Assembly (NCBI RefSeq): GCF_035712445.1
Contig: NZ_DASTAT010000063.1
Coordinates: forward strand, 1-64,000
DNA: 64,000 nucleotides
Direction: 5' to 3'
Source of the DNA: Oligoflexus sp.
Lineage (GTDB): Bacteria > Bdellovibrionota_B > Oligoflexia > Oligoflexales > Oligoflexaceae
The translations under genes and the position numbers were made by a program. Position 1 is the stretch's first letter. Each line of letters starts with the position of its first letter. The notes under the pieces were generated by a model. That model saw nothing but the letters and a program-made list of their open reading frames with translations, ran no database searches and was not told where the DNA came from. Positions 45,513-52,464 of the stretch are shown here, piece after piece.

Positions 45513-46466
45513 TTAGCGCCTGAGTTTCGCAACTCGGGCAGTCTCCTGAATGCCACTTGGATAAGGTGTAGCCTTCCAGCCAAAGCGTTTTTCAAACTTC
45601 GCGGAACTGAAAAGATAATCCTTTTCATTTTGATAAAGCATTTCGTTGACTTCTTTAATCATAGGATTCAGGTAGCTTCCCAGCTGACACATCCATTTCT
45701 TCAGGACGAAGAACTTGGGCGGCAAGCCCAGAGCCTGGGCCGACTGTTCAATAAAAGCTTTGCCTGTCAGAGCATTAGGGTCCGTGGGCAAGTGCCAAAC
45801 CTGACCCCAGGCATCTTCAGCTTGCGCCAGCGAAAACAGGGCTTTTGCAGCATCTGGGGTATAGGTATAGGCATGCAGACTATCGGCGTTGGCGAGACAC
45901 ATGGCTTTTCCCTTCTTAAGCAAAGTATCGAAAACCAGAGTGTTCGGAATCCCATTCCCAGCGCTAGGGCCATAGAAATCCGCCGAACGGGCAATCATAG
46001 CCTTCACCTGCCCTTTCTGGGCACTTTCCAAAAGCATCTTGGCGATTTTAAGTCTCACCTCACCTTTTTTACTGGACGGCCGACATGGAGTTTCTTCGGT
46101 CATAACCCCATCAACTTTTCCATACATATAAACATTGTCAAAGAAGATAAGTTTGGCCTTATGTTTCTGACAAGCCTCAAGGGTATTCTGCATAATCCTG
46201 GGCCACTGTTCCTGCCAAACTTTACTATTGTAAGGCAGACCAGCCAAGAGGTAAACGACCTTGGAGCCAGCCACGGCTGCCATAACCTGCTCAGCTTGAC
46301 ACAAATCAGCTGTGAACGTGTTCGGGGCGGAACTCGCTGTCCGACGCACAAGCCGATAGGGGCAACGCGCATCAGTAAGCTCCTGAATCAACCCATCGCT
46401 GATGGCGCCGCCTGCTCCTAAAATCGTGTGAAGGCCTGCTGTGGATTCTGCATTCTTTTCGGTCAT
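45513..46466 (-). CDS. NAD(P)-dependent epimerase/dehydratase-like SDR
   Basis: 317 residues from MTEKNAESTAG (AAGGACA site 5 bases upstream). Extended-SDR fold: nucleotide loop TILGAGGAISDGLI, VVYLLAGLPYNS, and the active-site segment DNVYMYGKVDG (Tyr/Lys region). The C-terminal half is a substrate-binding domain with HLPTDPNALTG. It may reduce or epimerise a polyketide intermediate. It is the last gene of the reverse arm, 68 bases after the monooxygenase; its stop faces the sensor kinase stop with a 29-base gap and no clear terminator. Confidence 0.8.
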   Translation of the reverse strand: MTEKNAESTAGLHTILGAGGAISDGLIQELTDARCPYRLVRRTASSAPNTFTADLCQAEQVMAAVAGSKVVYLLAGLPYNSKVWQEQWPRIMQNTLEACQKHKAKLIFFDNVYMYGKVDGVMTEETPCRPSSKKGEVRLKIAKMLLESAQKGQVKAMIARSADFYGPSAGNGIPNTLVFDTLLKKGKAMCLANADSLHAYTYTPDAAKALFSLAQAEDAWGQVWHLPTDPNALTGKAFIEQSAQALGLPPKFFVLKKWMCQLGSYLNPMIKEVNEMLYQNEKDYLFSSAKFEKRFGWKATPYPSGIQETARVAKLRR

Positions 46467-46534
46467 GGAGTGTCCTTCAAAATTCGACGTTTCAAGCCAA
46501 TGCTGCTTAAGAGGCAGTACTATACAGCCTGCAC

Positions 46535-47770
46535 TCAACCGGAAACGGCGAGGCGAGCAATGGCGTCTGTGGCCGGGTAATTCAGCACTCGATCAAGAGC
46601 TTTATACTTGATTGGCAAGCGATCGAAAAGCCGCATTTTGTAGTGTCGGATCGTGGCTGCCCAACCATGAGCAGCCAGGTTTTGTTCCTGCTTCAACTGA
46701 TAGTTCGTGACAATCGTCTTGTGCTTCTTCCGCTCCGCAACGTAAGCCGCAAAATCATGAGCAGAAATTGTCGATTTCGACCGCAAAAGTTGCGTGAGCA
46801 AGGGGCCCAGGACGAAAGCATCCTGAATAGCCAGATTTACTCCCTGTCCAAGAATAGGCGAAACGGTGTGAGACGCATCACCAATCAAGAGCAGGCCATC
46901 GATCGCCCATTGATCGACGCTGGCAACAAAGACGTCAAGCAGCGTGACATCTTTCCAGGAACGGACATGCTCGCGAACCAGCGGGGCAATTTCTGGAGCA
47001 ATGCTGACGACATCTTCCACAAAGGCTTCGATACCGCGCTTGCGCAGCTGCTGAAAGCCACCCTTTGGTATGTTGAGCCCAACTCGCAAAAAGTCAGGCC
47101 AGGTGGGAATGATGAAGACATGAGAGGAACCTTTCAACAGGAGTTTGCCGCGATCATTCCAGTCCTTGGGTCTTGGCAATTTAAACCAAATAATATCCCG
47201 CTCAACGGGCTTGAGTTGGGCCTGGATACCGGCTGCTTTCCGTACTTTCGAGTAGCGTCCGTCAGAAGCCACCACCTGCTTCGCATACAGCTGACGCAAT
47301 TGCCCTGCTTCAGCACTGACCTCAACCCCTATGACGCGTTGAGCATCATCACGGATAAGGGATTCGAAGGCACAGCCATTGAGATAGGTGAAGTTCTGGA
47401 ATTTCGAGGCTTCTTCCAGAAGCACACTCAAAAGATGAGGCTGCGGCAAATCTATCGCTCGTTTGAAGGTTCCAGGAAACGCGTCGTAATCCAGTGTGAA
47501 GATCGTCTGGCCTTTATCCATCATCGCCATACCTTCCACTGTCAGATAGCCTTTGTCCGCAATTCGATTCAGAAGCCCCAGCTGATCCAGAATGCGCACC
47601 GAGCTGGCCGCCACGGTTTCGCCACGGAACGAACGCTCCAGCTGCTTCTGCTTTTCAACCAGCGCCACCTGCAGTCCCTGCTGAGCCAGTATCAAGGATA
47701 AGAGCGATCCCCCTGGACCGCCACCGACGATCACCACATCAAACTGATTTTTCATGATTGTTCCCGACAT
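46535..47770 (-). CDS. FAD-dependent monooxygenase (PHBH/UbiH type)
   Basis: 411 residues with the FAD dinucleotide loop VVIVGGGPGGSLLS, an Arg in SFRGETV, ASDGRYSKVRKAAG and the second FAD motif LLIGDASHTVSPILGQGVNLA. Flavin hydroxylases or epoxidases of this type oxidise aromatic rings or alkenes. No halogenase WxWxIP motif is present. The start follows AAGGAAG. Probably a tailoring oxidase of the cluster. Confidence 0.88.
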   Translation of the reverse strand: MSGTIMKNQFDVVIVGGGPGGSLLSLILAQQGLQVALVEKQKQLERSFRGETVAASSVRILDQLGLLNRIADKGYLTVEGMAMMDKGQTIFTLDYDAFPGTFKRAIDLPQPHLLSVLLEEASKFQNFTYLNGCAFESLIRDDAQRVIGVEVSAEAGQLRQLYAKQVVASDGRYSKVRKAAGIQAQLKPVERDIIWFKLPRPKDWNDRGKLLLKGSSHVFIIPTWPDFLRVGLNIPKGGFQQLRKRGIEAFVEDVVSIAPEIAPLVREHVRSWKDVTLLDVFVASVDQWAIDGLLLIGDASHTVSPILGQGVNLAIQDAFVLGPLLTQLLRSKSTISAHDFAAYVAERKKHKTIVTNYQLKQEQNLAAHGWAATIRHYKMRLFDRLPIKYKALDRVLNYPATDAIARLAVSG

Positions 47771-47789
47771 AAAATCTTCCTTTTTTTAT

Positions 47790-48560
47790 TTAATTTTCCA
47801 GAGTGGATTTTACTTCCGCCAGTATTTCCGCCGCAGTCGCCCCATCCATGATACGATGATCAAACACCATAGCGAGCGTCATCATGGGCCTTATCTCGAT
47901 ACGGTCGTGGATGACCGCAGCCCGTCTGCTGATCGTTCCCAAACCAAAGCCCAAACTGCCAAAAATTTGTGGCAAAAAGGTATCGACCCGGGCATGCCCC
48001 AGAGAGCTGATAGCGACACTCCCCTGCAATGCTCCCCGCTTTTTGAAGTCCTGCAGAATTTTTTTGCTCAGTAAAGCGGCCAAGGGCATCGGCAGATGAC
48101 CCAGCAAACGCTTCAGCCGGGCTCCATTTGTAGGGCTATGACCATGCGCCTTGGCCTCATCCAGCACAGATTGAATCTCGGCTGCCGAGCAGCTTTCTGC
48201 TCGTGGAATAACCACTGCCATCACATTTTGATCATTCCCATTTTTCTGATTTATCAGGATTTTTATGGGCAAGCCGTCATACTCAGCAATGGTTGGCCTT
48301 ATACCTTCACGCAGCACCTGCCTCGACACGGGAAAGCGTTTCAGAACAGGAGCCACGAGCTGGGTAAAGAGAGCCACATGACCGATCTTTGGTGAACCAG
48401 TTCGCGAGAGCTCGGTTTTTCTTTCCAGGAAGCGGGTGCAGTCGATCTCGCTTGTCAGATATATATGCGCCGTTTGCCTGGCAGCCTTGAGAAAGAATAA
48501 AGTGGGTACTCTCCCGGCCGTGATCCGCATGGTTTTTTTAACGTTAACATGAGCTGGCAT
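47790..48560 (-). CDS. Stand-alone 2-oxoacid-dehydrogenase E2-like acyltransferase (Agg4-like)
   Basis: 256 residues from the ATG at 48560, overlapping the ACP gene end by 17 bases. It is the catalytic domain only of the E2 family, with no lipoyl or binding domain: AHIYLTSEID, the substrate-loop region, and the signature MVFDHRIMDGATAAE with the catalytic His235 and Asp239. In tetronate clusters such proteins acetylate the primary alcohol of the glyceryl-derived ring before elimination. Position right after FkbH and ACP makes that reading strong. Confidence 0.8.
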   Translation of the reverse strand: MPAHVNVKKTMRITAGRVPTLFFLKAARQTAHIYLTSEIDCTRFLERKTELSRTGSPKIGHVALFTQLVAPVLKRFPVSRQVLREGIRPTIAEYDGLPIKILINQKNGNDQNVMAVVIPRAESCSAAEIQSVLDEAKAHGHSPTNGARLKRLLGHLPMPLAALLSKKILQDFKKRGALQGSVAISSLGHARVDTFLPQIFGSLGFGLGTISRRAAVIHDRIEIRPMMTLAMVFDHRIMDGATAAEILAEVKSTLEN

Positions 48561-48774
48561 GAAATAACTCCGCAAGGTCGCGCACTGTTTGTGCTTTGTA
48601 GTAACGTTCAAAGTCAATTTTCTGGCCAGAGATCGACTCCAAATGTGTCAGAAGGCGGAGCGCCTGCACAGAGTCATAACCAGACAGATGAGCGATGTCC
48701 TGGTCGATCTCCGTCGTGCCTTCCTCGAGATCCAGGACAGTTTCCAATACTTCCATAATTTCGTTAACTGTCAT
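48544..48774 (-). CDS. Stand-alone acyl carrier protein (glyceryl carrier)
   Basis: 76 residues from MTVNEIMEVLE, AAGGA site upstream, 11 bases after the FkbH stop; a longer frame would overlap FkbH. The phosphopantetheine attachment site is Ser35 in LSGYDSVQALRLL. Helix pattern and acidic charge fit a carrier protein. In tetronate pathways a discrete ACP beside FkbH holds the glyceryl unit, and that is the likely role here. Confidence 0.85.
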   Translation of the reverse strand: MTVNEIMEVLETVLDLEEGTTEIDQDIAHLSGYDSVQALRLLTHLESISGQKIDFERYYKAQTVRDLAELFHASSC

Positions 48775-48785
48775 CAGTCCATCCT

Positions 48786-50624
48786 TTAAATATAGGTAAT
48801 CCATGAATCATGTTGCAGAGGATCAGGCCTTTGATAGGCATAGTGATGATCCGCTTGTTCTTCAAATTTCAGGGCCATAAGAAAGTCGCGGACACGACCA
48901 TTCTTGCTGGTCGGCACATAGGGCACAATGAGCCTCTCCAGCGTTTCGCTCGCGAGTTCCTGCCATATTTTGGCTAGAAAGGCCTGCTCGACGCCTCGGT
49001 TGAATACACGGCAGCTGAGCACCATGTTTTCCAGGTGCAATACCCCGTCTTCGCTGCCAAGCTTCAGCACAGCCGCCGCAATGAGTCCGCTGCTCCCATA
49101 ACGATCGCTGAGTTCAGCGCAATACACCGCTCCGCCTTGCTCTTCCGCATGGGAGAGCTCCGCTTCTGTGTATCGCCGTCCCGAAACGTTAAATTGGTTG
49201 GTTCTCTGAAACAATTGAACCACGCGTCCCAGGGATTGCTTATGCATCCTTCGCACCTTCAACTGCAGGCCGATTTGATGCAGAAAGTCCTCATAGCTTG
49301 TGCTGGCCTGGAGCAAATCCTGGCGCTGGGATTCGGATCGATAAAGCGCGGTTCTTGCCCTGTCTTCCTGTGTTACAGTCAGTGCAAGAACATTGACCTC
49401 CTTCAGCAGCAGAGCCGCGAAATCATCGGGAAGGATCCTTGGTTCCAGCACCTGCAGTTCGGGAAGGGCGAACGCAACTTCCTGTCTCTCAAACGAACTA
49501 TCGTCCAGGAATACCATGGCATCCAGCCCAAGGTTCAGACTCTGGGCGATGGACTGGATATTGGCTGATTTTGGCGACCAGTTGGCCTTGATGCAGGCAA
49601 AGTCTCCTTCTCGGAGAATCTGCTCATCGTGTTCTCGCAGCATCTGGAGCACATTGTTACGGTCATTCTTCGAGCAGATGGCAAGCAGCACGCCTTGCTC
49701 ACGAAAGACCCGTAAAATTGCCTGCAATTCCTTGTAGGCATTTCCTGGATAGAGCCCCCCCAGCAAGACCCCATCCATTCCATCATCGCCCAAAACACCT
49801 CCCCAGAGGGTATGATCGAGGTCGACAATGATACATTTTTTACTCCTGCCAAGCATGGCCTCCCACAGCTGCCTATACGCTCTGCTCAGATCGGCAAGGA
49901 AATCCAGACTAAAGATCTGACCGGCATACAGTCGCCTATTTTCTGAAGCGTAGCGTTCCTTGCTGCTCACCTGATCCATATCCAGTATCAGGGTATTGCT
50001 ATGCCGCTCGGCGAGCTCATAGATCCGCCGATTCAATTCATGCCACATCGCTGATAAGCTCTGGCGTTCTTTGATGCCGATAAGCCTTCGATAGTGGCGC
50101 GGGCTTAAAACCAGGCTGGTCATACCTATCACGTGATCGGAATGCGACCGAAAATGATGCAGGGCCTGATCCAGCTCCTGCAGGAAAAGGTCGATGGCAC
50201 TTTTGATGTCGTCCAACGAAGCAGCCGATCGGACCCGATCAAAGACCACAGAATCGTCGAAGAGCAGGATCTGAAACTCGGGGTCTCCATCACGCGACGT
50301 GGAACCCTGCATCAATGAAGAAAACCACTGCTTGTAGTCAGTTTCCTCAGTCGCAACCAGGAACTGAGACAGCGCACCTTGAGCTATCATAAGGTTGGCA
50401 AATGAGCCGGGATTGAAACTGGCCATAATGCGACAGCGGAGAGGTCGCCACGCATCACTCAGGATGCCCCTTTGCCTCGCTCGATTCAGGCTCTGACCCA
50501 GAGCTTCCATGAGGAATGCATCATCCGCATGCAGACGAGCAAAGGCGACAACTTTTTGCGCATCAACCGGTGCCTTGAACAGGCTGCGCAGGTTTTTCAA
50601 ATGCTCCAATTCATGTTCACTCAT
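48786..50624 (-). CDS. FkbH-like glyceryl-S-ACP synthase
   Basis: 612 residues of the FkbH type. The N-terminal third is the usual helper region (SFNPGSFANLM). A HAD phosphatase domain follows with nucleophile motif VDLDHTLWGG (Asp268, Asp270), the SKNDRN segment, NWSPKSANI with the Lys, and FLDDSSFER. The C-terminal GNAT-like fold carries FQRTNQFNVSG and LSCRVFNRGVE. The enzyme loads 1,3-bisphosphoglycerate as glyceryl onto an ACP while removing phosphate, feeding tetronates or methoxymalonyl units. No methyltransferase or dehydrogenases for methoxymalonate are here, so tetronate is favoured. It overlaps the KSIII gene by four bases. Confidence 0.92.
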   Translation of the reverse strand: MSEHELEHLKNLRSLFKAPVDAQKVVAFARLHADDAFLMEALGQSLNRARQRGILSDAWRPLRCRIMASFNPGSFANLMIAQGALSQFLVATEETDYKQWFSSLMQGSTSRDGDPEFQILLFDDSVVFDRVRSAASLDDIKSAIDLFLQELDQALHHFRSHSDHVIGMTSLVLSPRHYRRLIGIKERQSLSAMWHELNRRIYELAERHSNTLILDMDQVSSKERYASENRRLYAGQIFSLDFLADLSRAYRQLWEAMLGRSKKCIIVDLDHTLWGGVLGDDGMDGVLLGGLYPGNAYKELQAILRVFREQGVLLAICSKNDRNNVLQMLREHDEQILREGDFACIKANWSPKSANIQSIAQSLNLGLDAMVFLDDSSFERQEVAFALPELQVLEPRILPDDFAALLLKEVNVLALTVTQEDRARTALYRSESQRQDLLQASTSYEDFLHQIGLQLKVRRMHKQSLGRVVQLFQRTNQFNVSGRRYTEAELSHAEEQGGAVYCAELSDRYGSSGLIAAAVLKLGSEDGVLHLENMVLSCRVFNRGVEQAFLAKIWQELASETLERLIVPYVPTSKNGRVRDFLMALKFEEQADHHYAYQRPDPLQHDSWITYI

Positions 50625-51661
50625 AAAGCAGTCTCACAGCTGATGTGCATCCCGGTCACGATCCATTTGGAGGATTCGATGGCAATCTGCAATGCGGACT
50701 GCCCGGCCTTCATGGTTCGGGCCAGTTTTTCGAGCTGCATGAACGGCAAAGCGTTGCCGTTGTTGCCTGTATCCTGCACACAGTGGATGCGTTTTTCGGC
50801 CGGAAAAGCCAGCGTGTCGGCAATTTTCTCGCTCATCACGTAATTGAGCTGTGGACCGAGGAAGTAATCATAATCTTCTGGAGTATGAAGGGACTCTGCG
50901 ATGAGTTCATTCAGCACCTGCAAAGCCAGGCGAGGAACCTCCACCGCAATGGCTTTATAATCCTCTTCGGTGGCAGCTTCGGCTCGCATGGCGCCACCCG
51001 GGGCAGCAACAAGAGGCGCACCGCTCGCTCCAAACCAGCGCGCAATCTGTCCCGGTTTTCGGCCCAGACCTTCGGTACGACAGAGTATGTGCTCGATGCG
51101 CAGACCGCTATCGCTCAACCGAGCAGAAACAACGGCGGCACCAGCTCCGTCGCCAAACATGGCCATATTCACGAGTTCCTGCGGTTGCAGGTCTCGCGCT
51201 TGCGTGCCAAAGCTCCAGAACTTCTGACAGCTGTCAGCGCCGACCACAAGACCTCGACAGTTGAGACTTCCCGCCAGTTGTTCAGCGAGATAAAAAGCCT
51301 GCAAAGCACCCGTACATCCACCCTGAATTTGAAAGGCCGGAATACCATTCAGCCCTAAACGATCCAAGAGCATGTGAACTGTAGCGGGCATGAGGTTATC
51401 AGGGGTCGCTGTCGACAGAATCACAAAGCCTATACTTTCAGGCTTCACCTGCGCTGACATAAGAGCTTTGGCTGCCGCCTTTTCCGCGATATCAAGCAGG
51501 GATAAGGTCGATCCCCCATCGAGCTTCGCACAGTAATAACGTTTGCTATTACCTGTCATCTTATTGAGCCAACCTGCGCTCACTCCGAAGCAGCGTTCCA
51601 GATCAAAGTTCGTGATGGGGTCTCCGGGAAGACAGGAAGCAAGTCCGAGTATTTTCAACAT
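50621..51661 (-). CDS. FabH-like ketosynthase III for tetronate ring closure
   Basis: 346 residues of the KSIII thiolase fold: catalytic Cys116 in QIQGGCTGALQAF, the MFGDGAGAAVV loop, and Asn300 in VQDTGNNGNALPF. Where FabH has the His of HQAN, the sequence reads LGPQLNY, so the His position is Pro270 while the Asn is kept. FabH-like enzymes of this kind join the glyceryl-ACP to the polyketide beta-ketoacyl chain and close the tetronate ring. The ends overlap the thioesterase (7 bases) and FkbH (4 bases), which implies coordinated translation. Confidence 0.85.
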   Translation of the reverse strand: MLKILGLASCLPGDPITNFDLERCFGVSAGWLNKMTGNSKRYYCAKLDGGSTLSLLDIAEKAAAKALMSAQVKPESIGFVILSTATPDNLMPATVHMLLDRLGLNGIPAFQIQGGCTGALQAFYLAEQLAGSLNCRGLVVGADSCQKFWSFGTQARDLQPQELVNMAMFGDGAGAAVVSARLSDSGLRIEHILCRTEGLGRKPGQIARWFGASGAPLVAAPGGAMRAEAATEEDYKAIAVEVPRLALQVLNELIAESLHTPEDYDYFLGPQLNYVMSEKIADTLAFPAEKRIHCVQDTGNNGNALPFMQLEKLARTMKAGQSALQIAIESSKWIVTGMHISCETAL

Positions 51662-52464
51662 ACGTTTATCCTTTGCGGTTCTGGCATTTTTTTCTCAGCA
51701 AGTTGACGAAGATTATGCTCGATGTATCGCACTACCTGCTTATGTTCTTGATCCAGATAGAAATGGCCTCCCGAGAATAGATAAGGTTCTTTATGAAGCC
51801 GTGACAGGTCCTGCCAGGCCTTGAGACCAGCATAGGTCACGCAGTGATCCCTGACGCCGCCTAATGGCCAAATCGGAACATTGAGAGTCGGCAGGGGCCG
51901 GGAAGGCAGATAGGTTTCGATCAGCTTGAGATCAGCTCGTACAAGCTGCTCCAGAATATCGATGGCATCACGGTGCCGCAGGTAGGCCGTCGGCAGTCCT
52001 CCCATCGCCGTCAATTCTTGCAAGAGTTCAGCCCGAGGCAGACGATGAAGCATGCGCACGTGATGCTCTGCAAAATAGTGTGCAGGCATGCGCGCAGAAG
52101 GCACAAAGGCCCGAACATCGGCGCGTCCATTAGCAAGCAAACTACGGGTGAGTTCAAAACCTAACGTCGAACCCATGCTGTGACCAAAGATCACCAGGGG
52201 CAGATCAAGGGAATCGGCTAAGATTTCCTGCAGATGCTCCACGCAATCCTGAATGCTGTCCAAGGCTGGTTCGGCATGCGAGGCACGTCGACCCGGCAAA
52301 TCGAGGGCCAGACCCTCCCAGTCCGCTGGCAGGACTTCGCTCCAGCGAATAAACGAAGCCGCAGATCCACCCGCATGATGCAACATGACAAAACGCAGCT
52401 TCGGCTGAGAACGAGCCGGCATTCGTAGGGCATAGCGCTGGAAGAGTAAACTAGATGCAGGCAT
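51655..52464 (-). CDS. Type II thioesterase
   Basis: 269 residues from MPASSLLFQRY (AAGGAG 8 bases upstream, overlapping the PKS end by 14 bases). Alpha/beta hydrolase of the TEII family: LHHAGGSAASFIRW, LDLPGRRASH, the nucleophile in IFGHSMGSTLGFE, and the final His in SGGHFYLDQ. It clears mis-primed or stalled acyl groups from PKS carriers. No releasing TE domain is fused to the PKS, in keeping with release by KSIII. Confidence 0.88.
   Translation of the reverse strand: MPASSLLFQRYALRMPARSQPKLRFVMLHHAGGSAASFIRWSEVLPADWEGLALDLPGRRASHAEPALDSIQDCVEHLQEILADSLDLPLVIFGHSMGSTLGFELTRSLLANGRADVRAFVPSARMPAHYFAEHHVRMLHRLPRAELLQELTAMGGLPTAYLRHRDAIDILEQLVRADLKLIETYLPSRPLPTLNVPIWPLGGVRDHCVTYAGLKAWQDLSRLHKEPYLFSGGHFYLDQEHKQVVRYIEHNLRQLAEKKMPEPQRINVC

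Noticed and set aside
46535..47770. Flavin-dependent halogenase
   Set aside because: The WxWxIP motif and the halogenase Lys motif are not seen; the pattern fits a PHBH/UbiH-type monooxygenase.
48786..50624. FkbH as part of methoxymalonyl-ACP extender synthesis
   Set aside because: The partner acyl-ACP dehydrogenases and O-methyltransferase are absent, while tetronate partners are directly adjacent.
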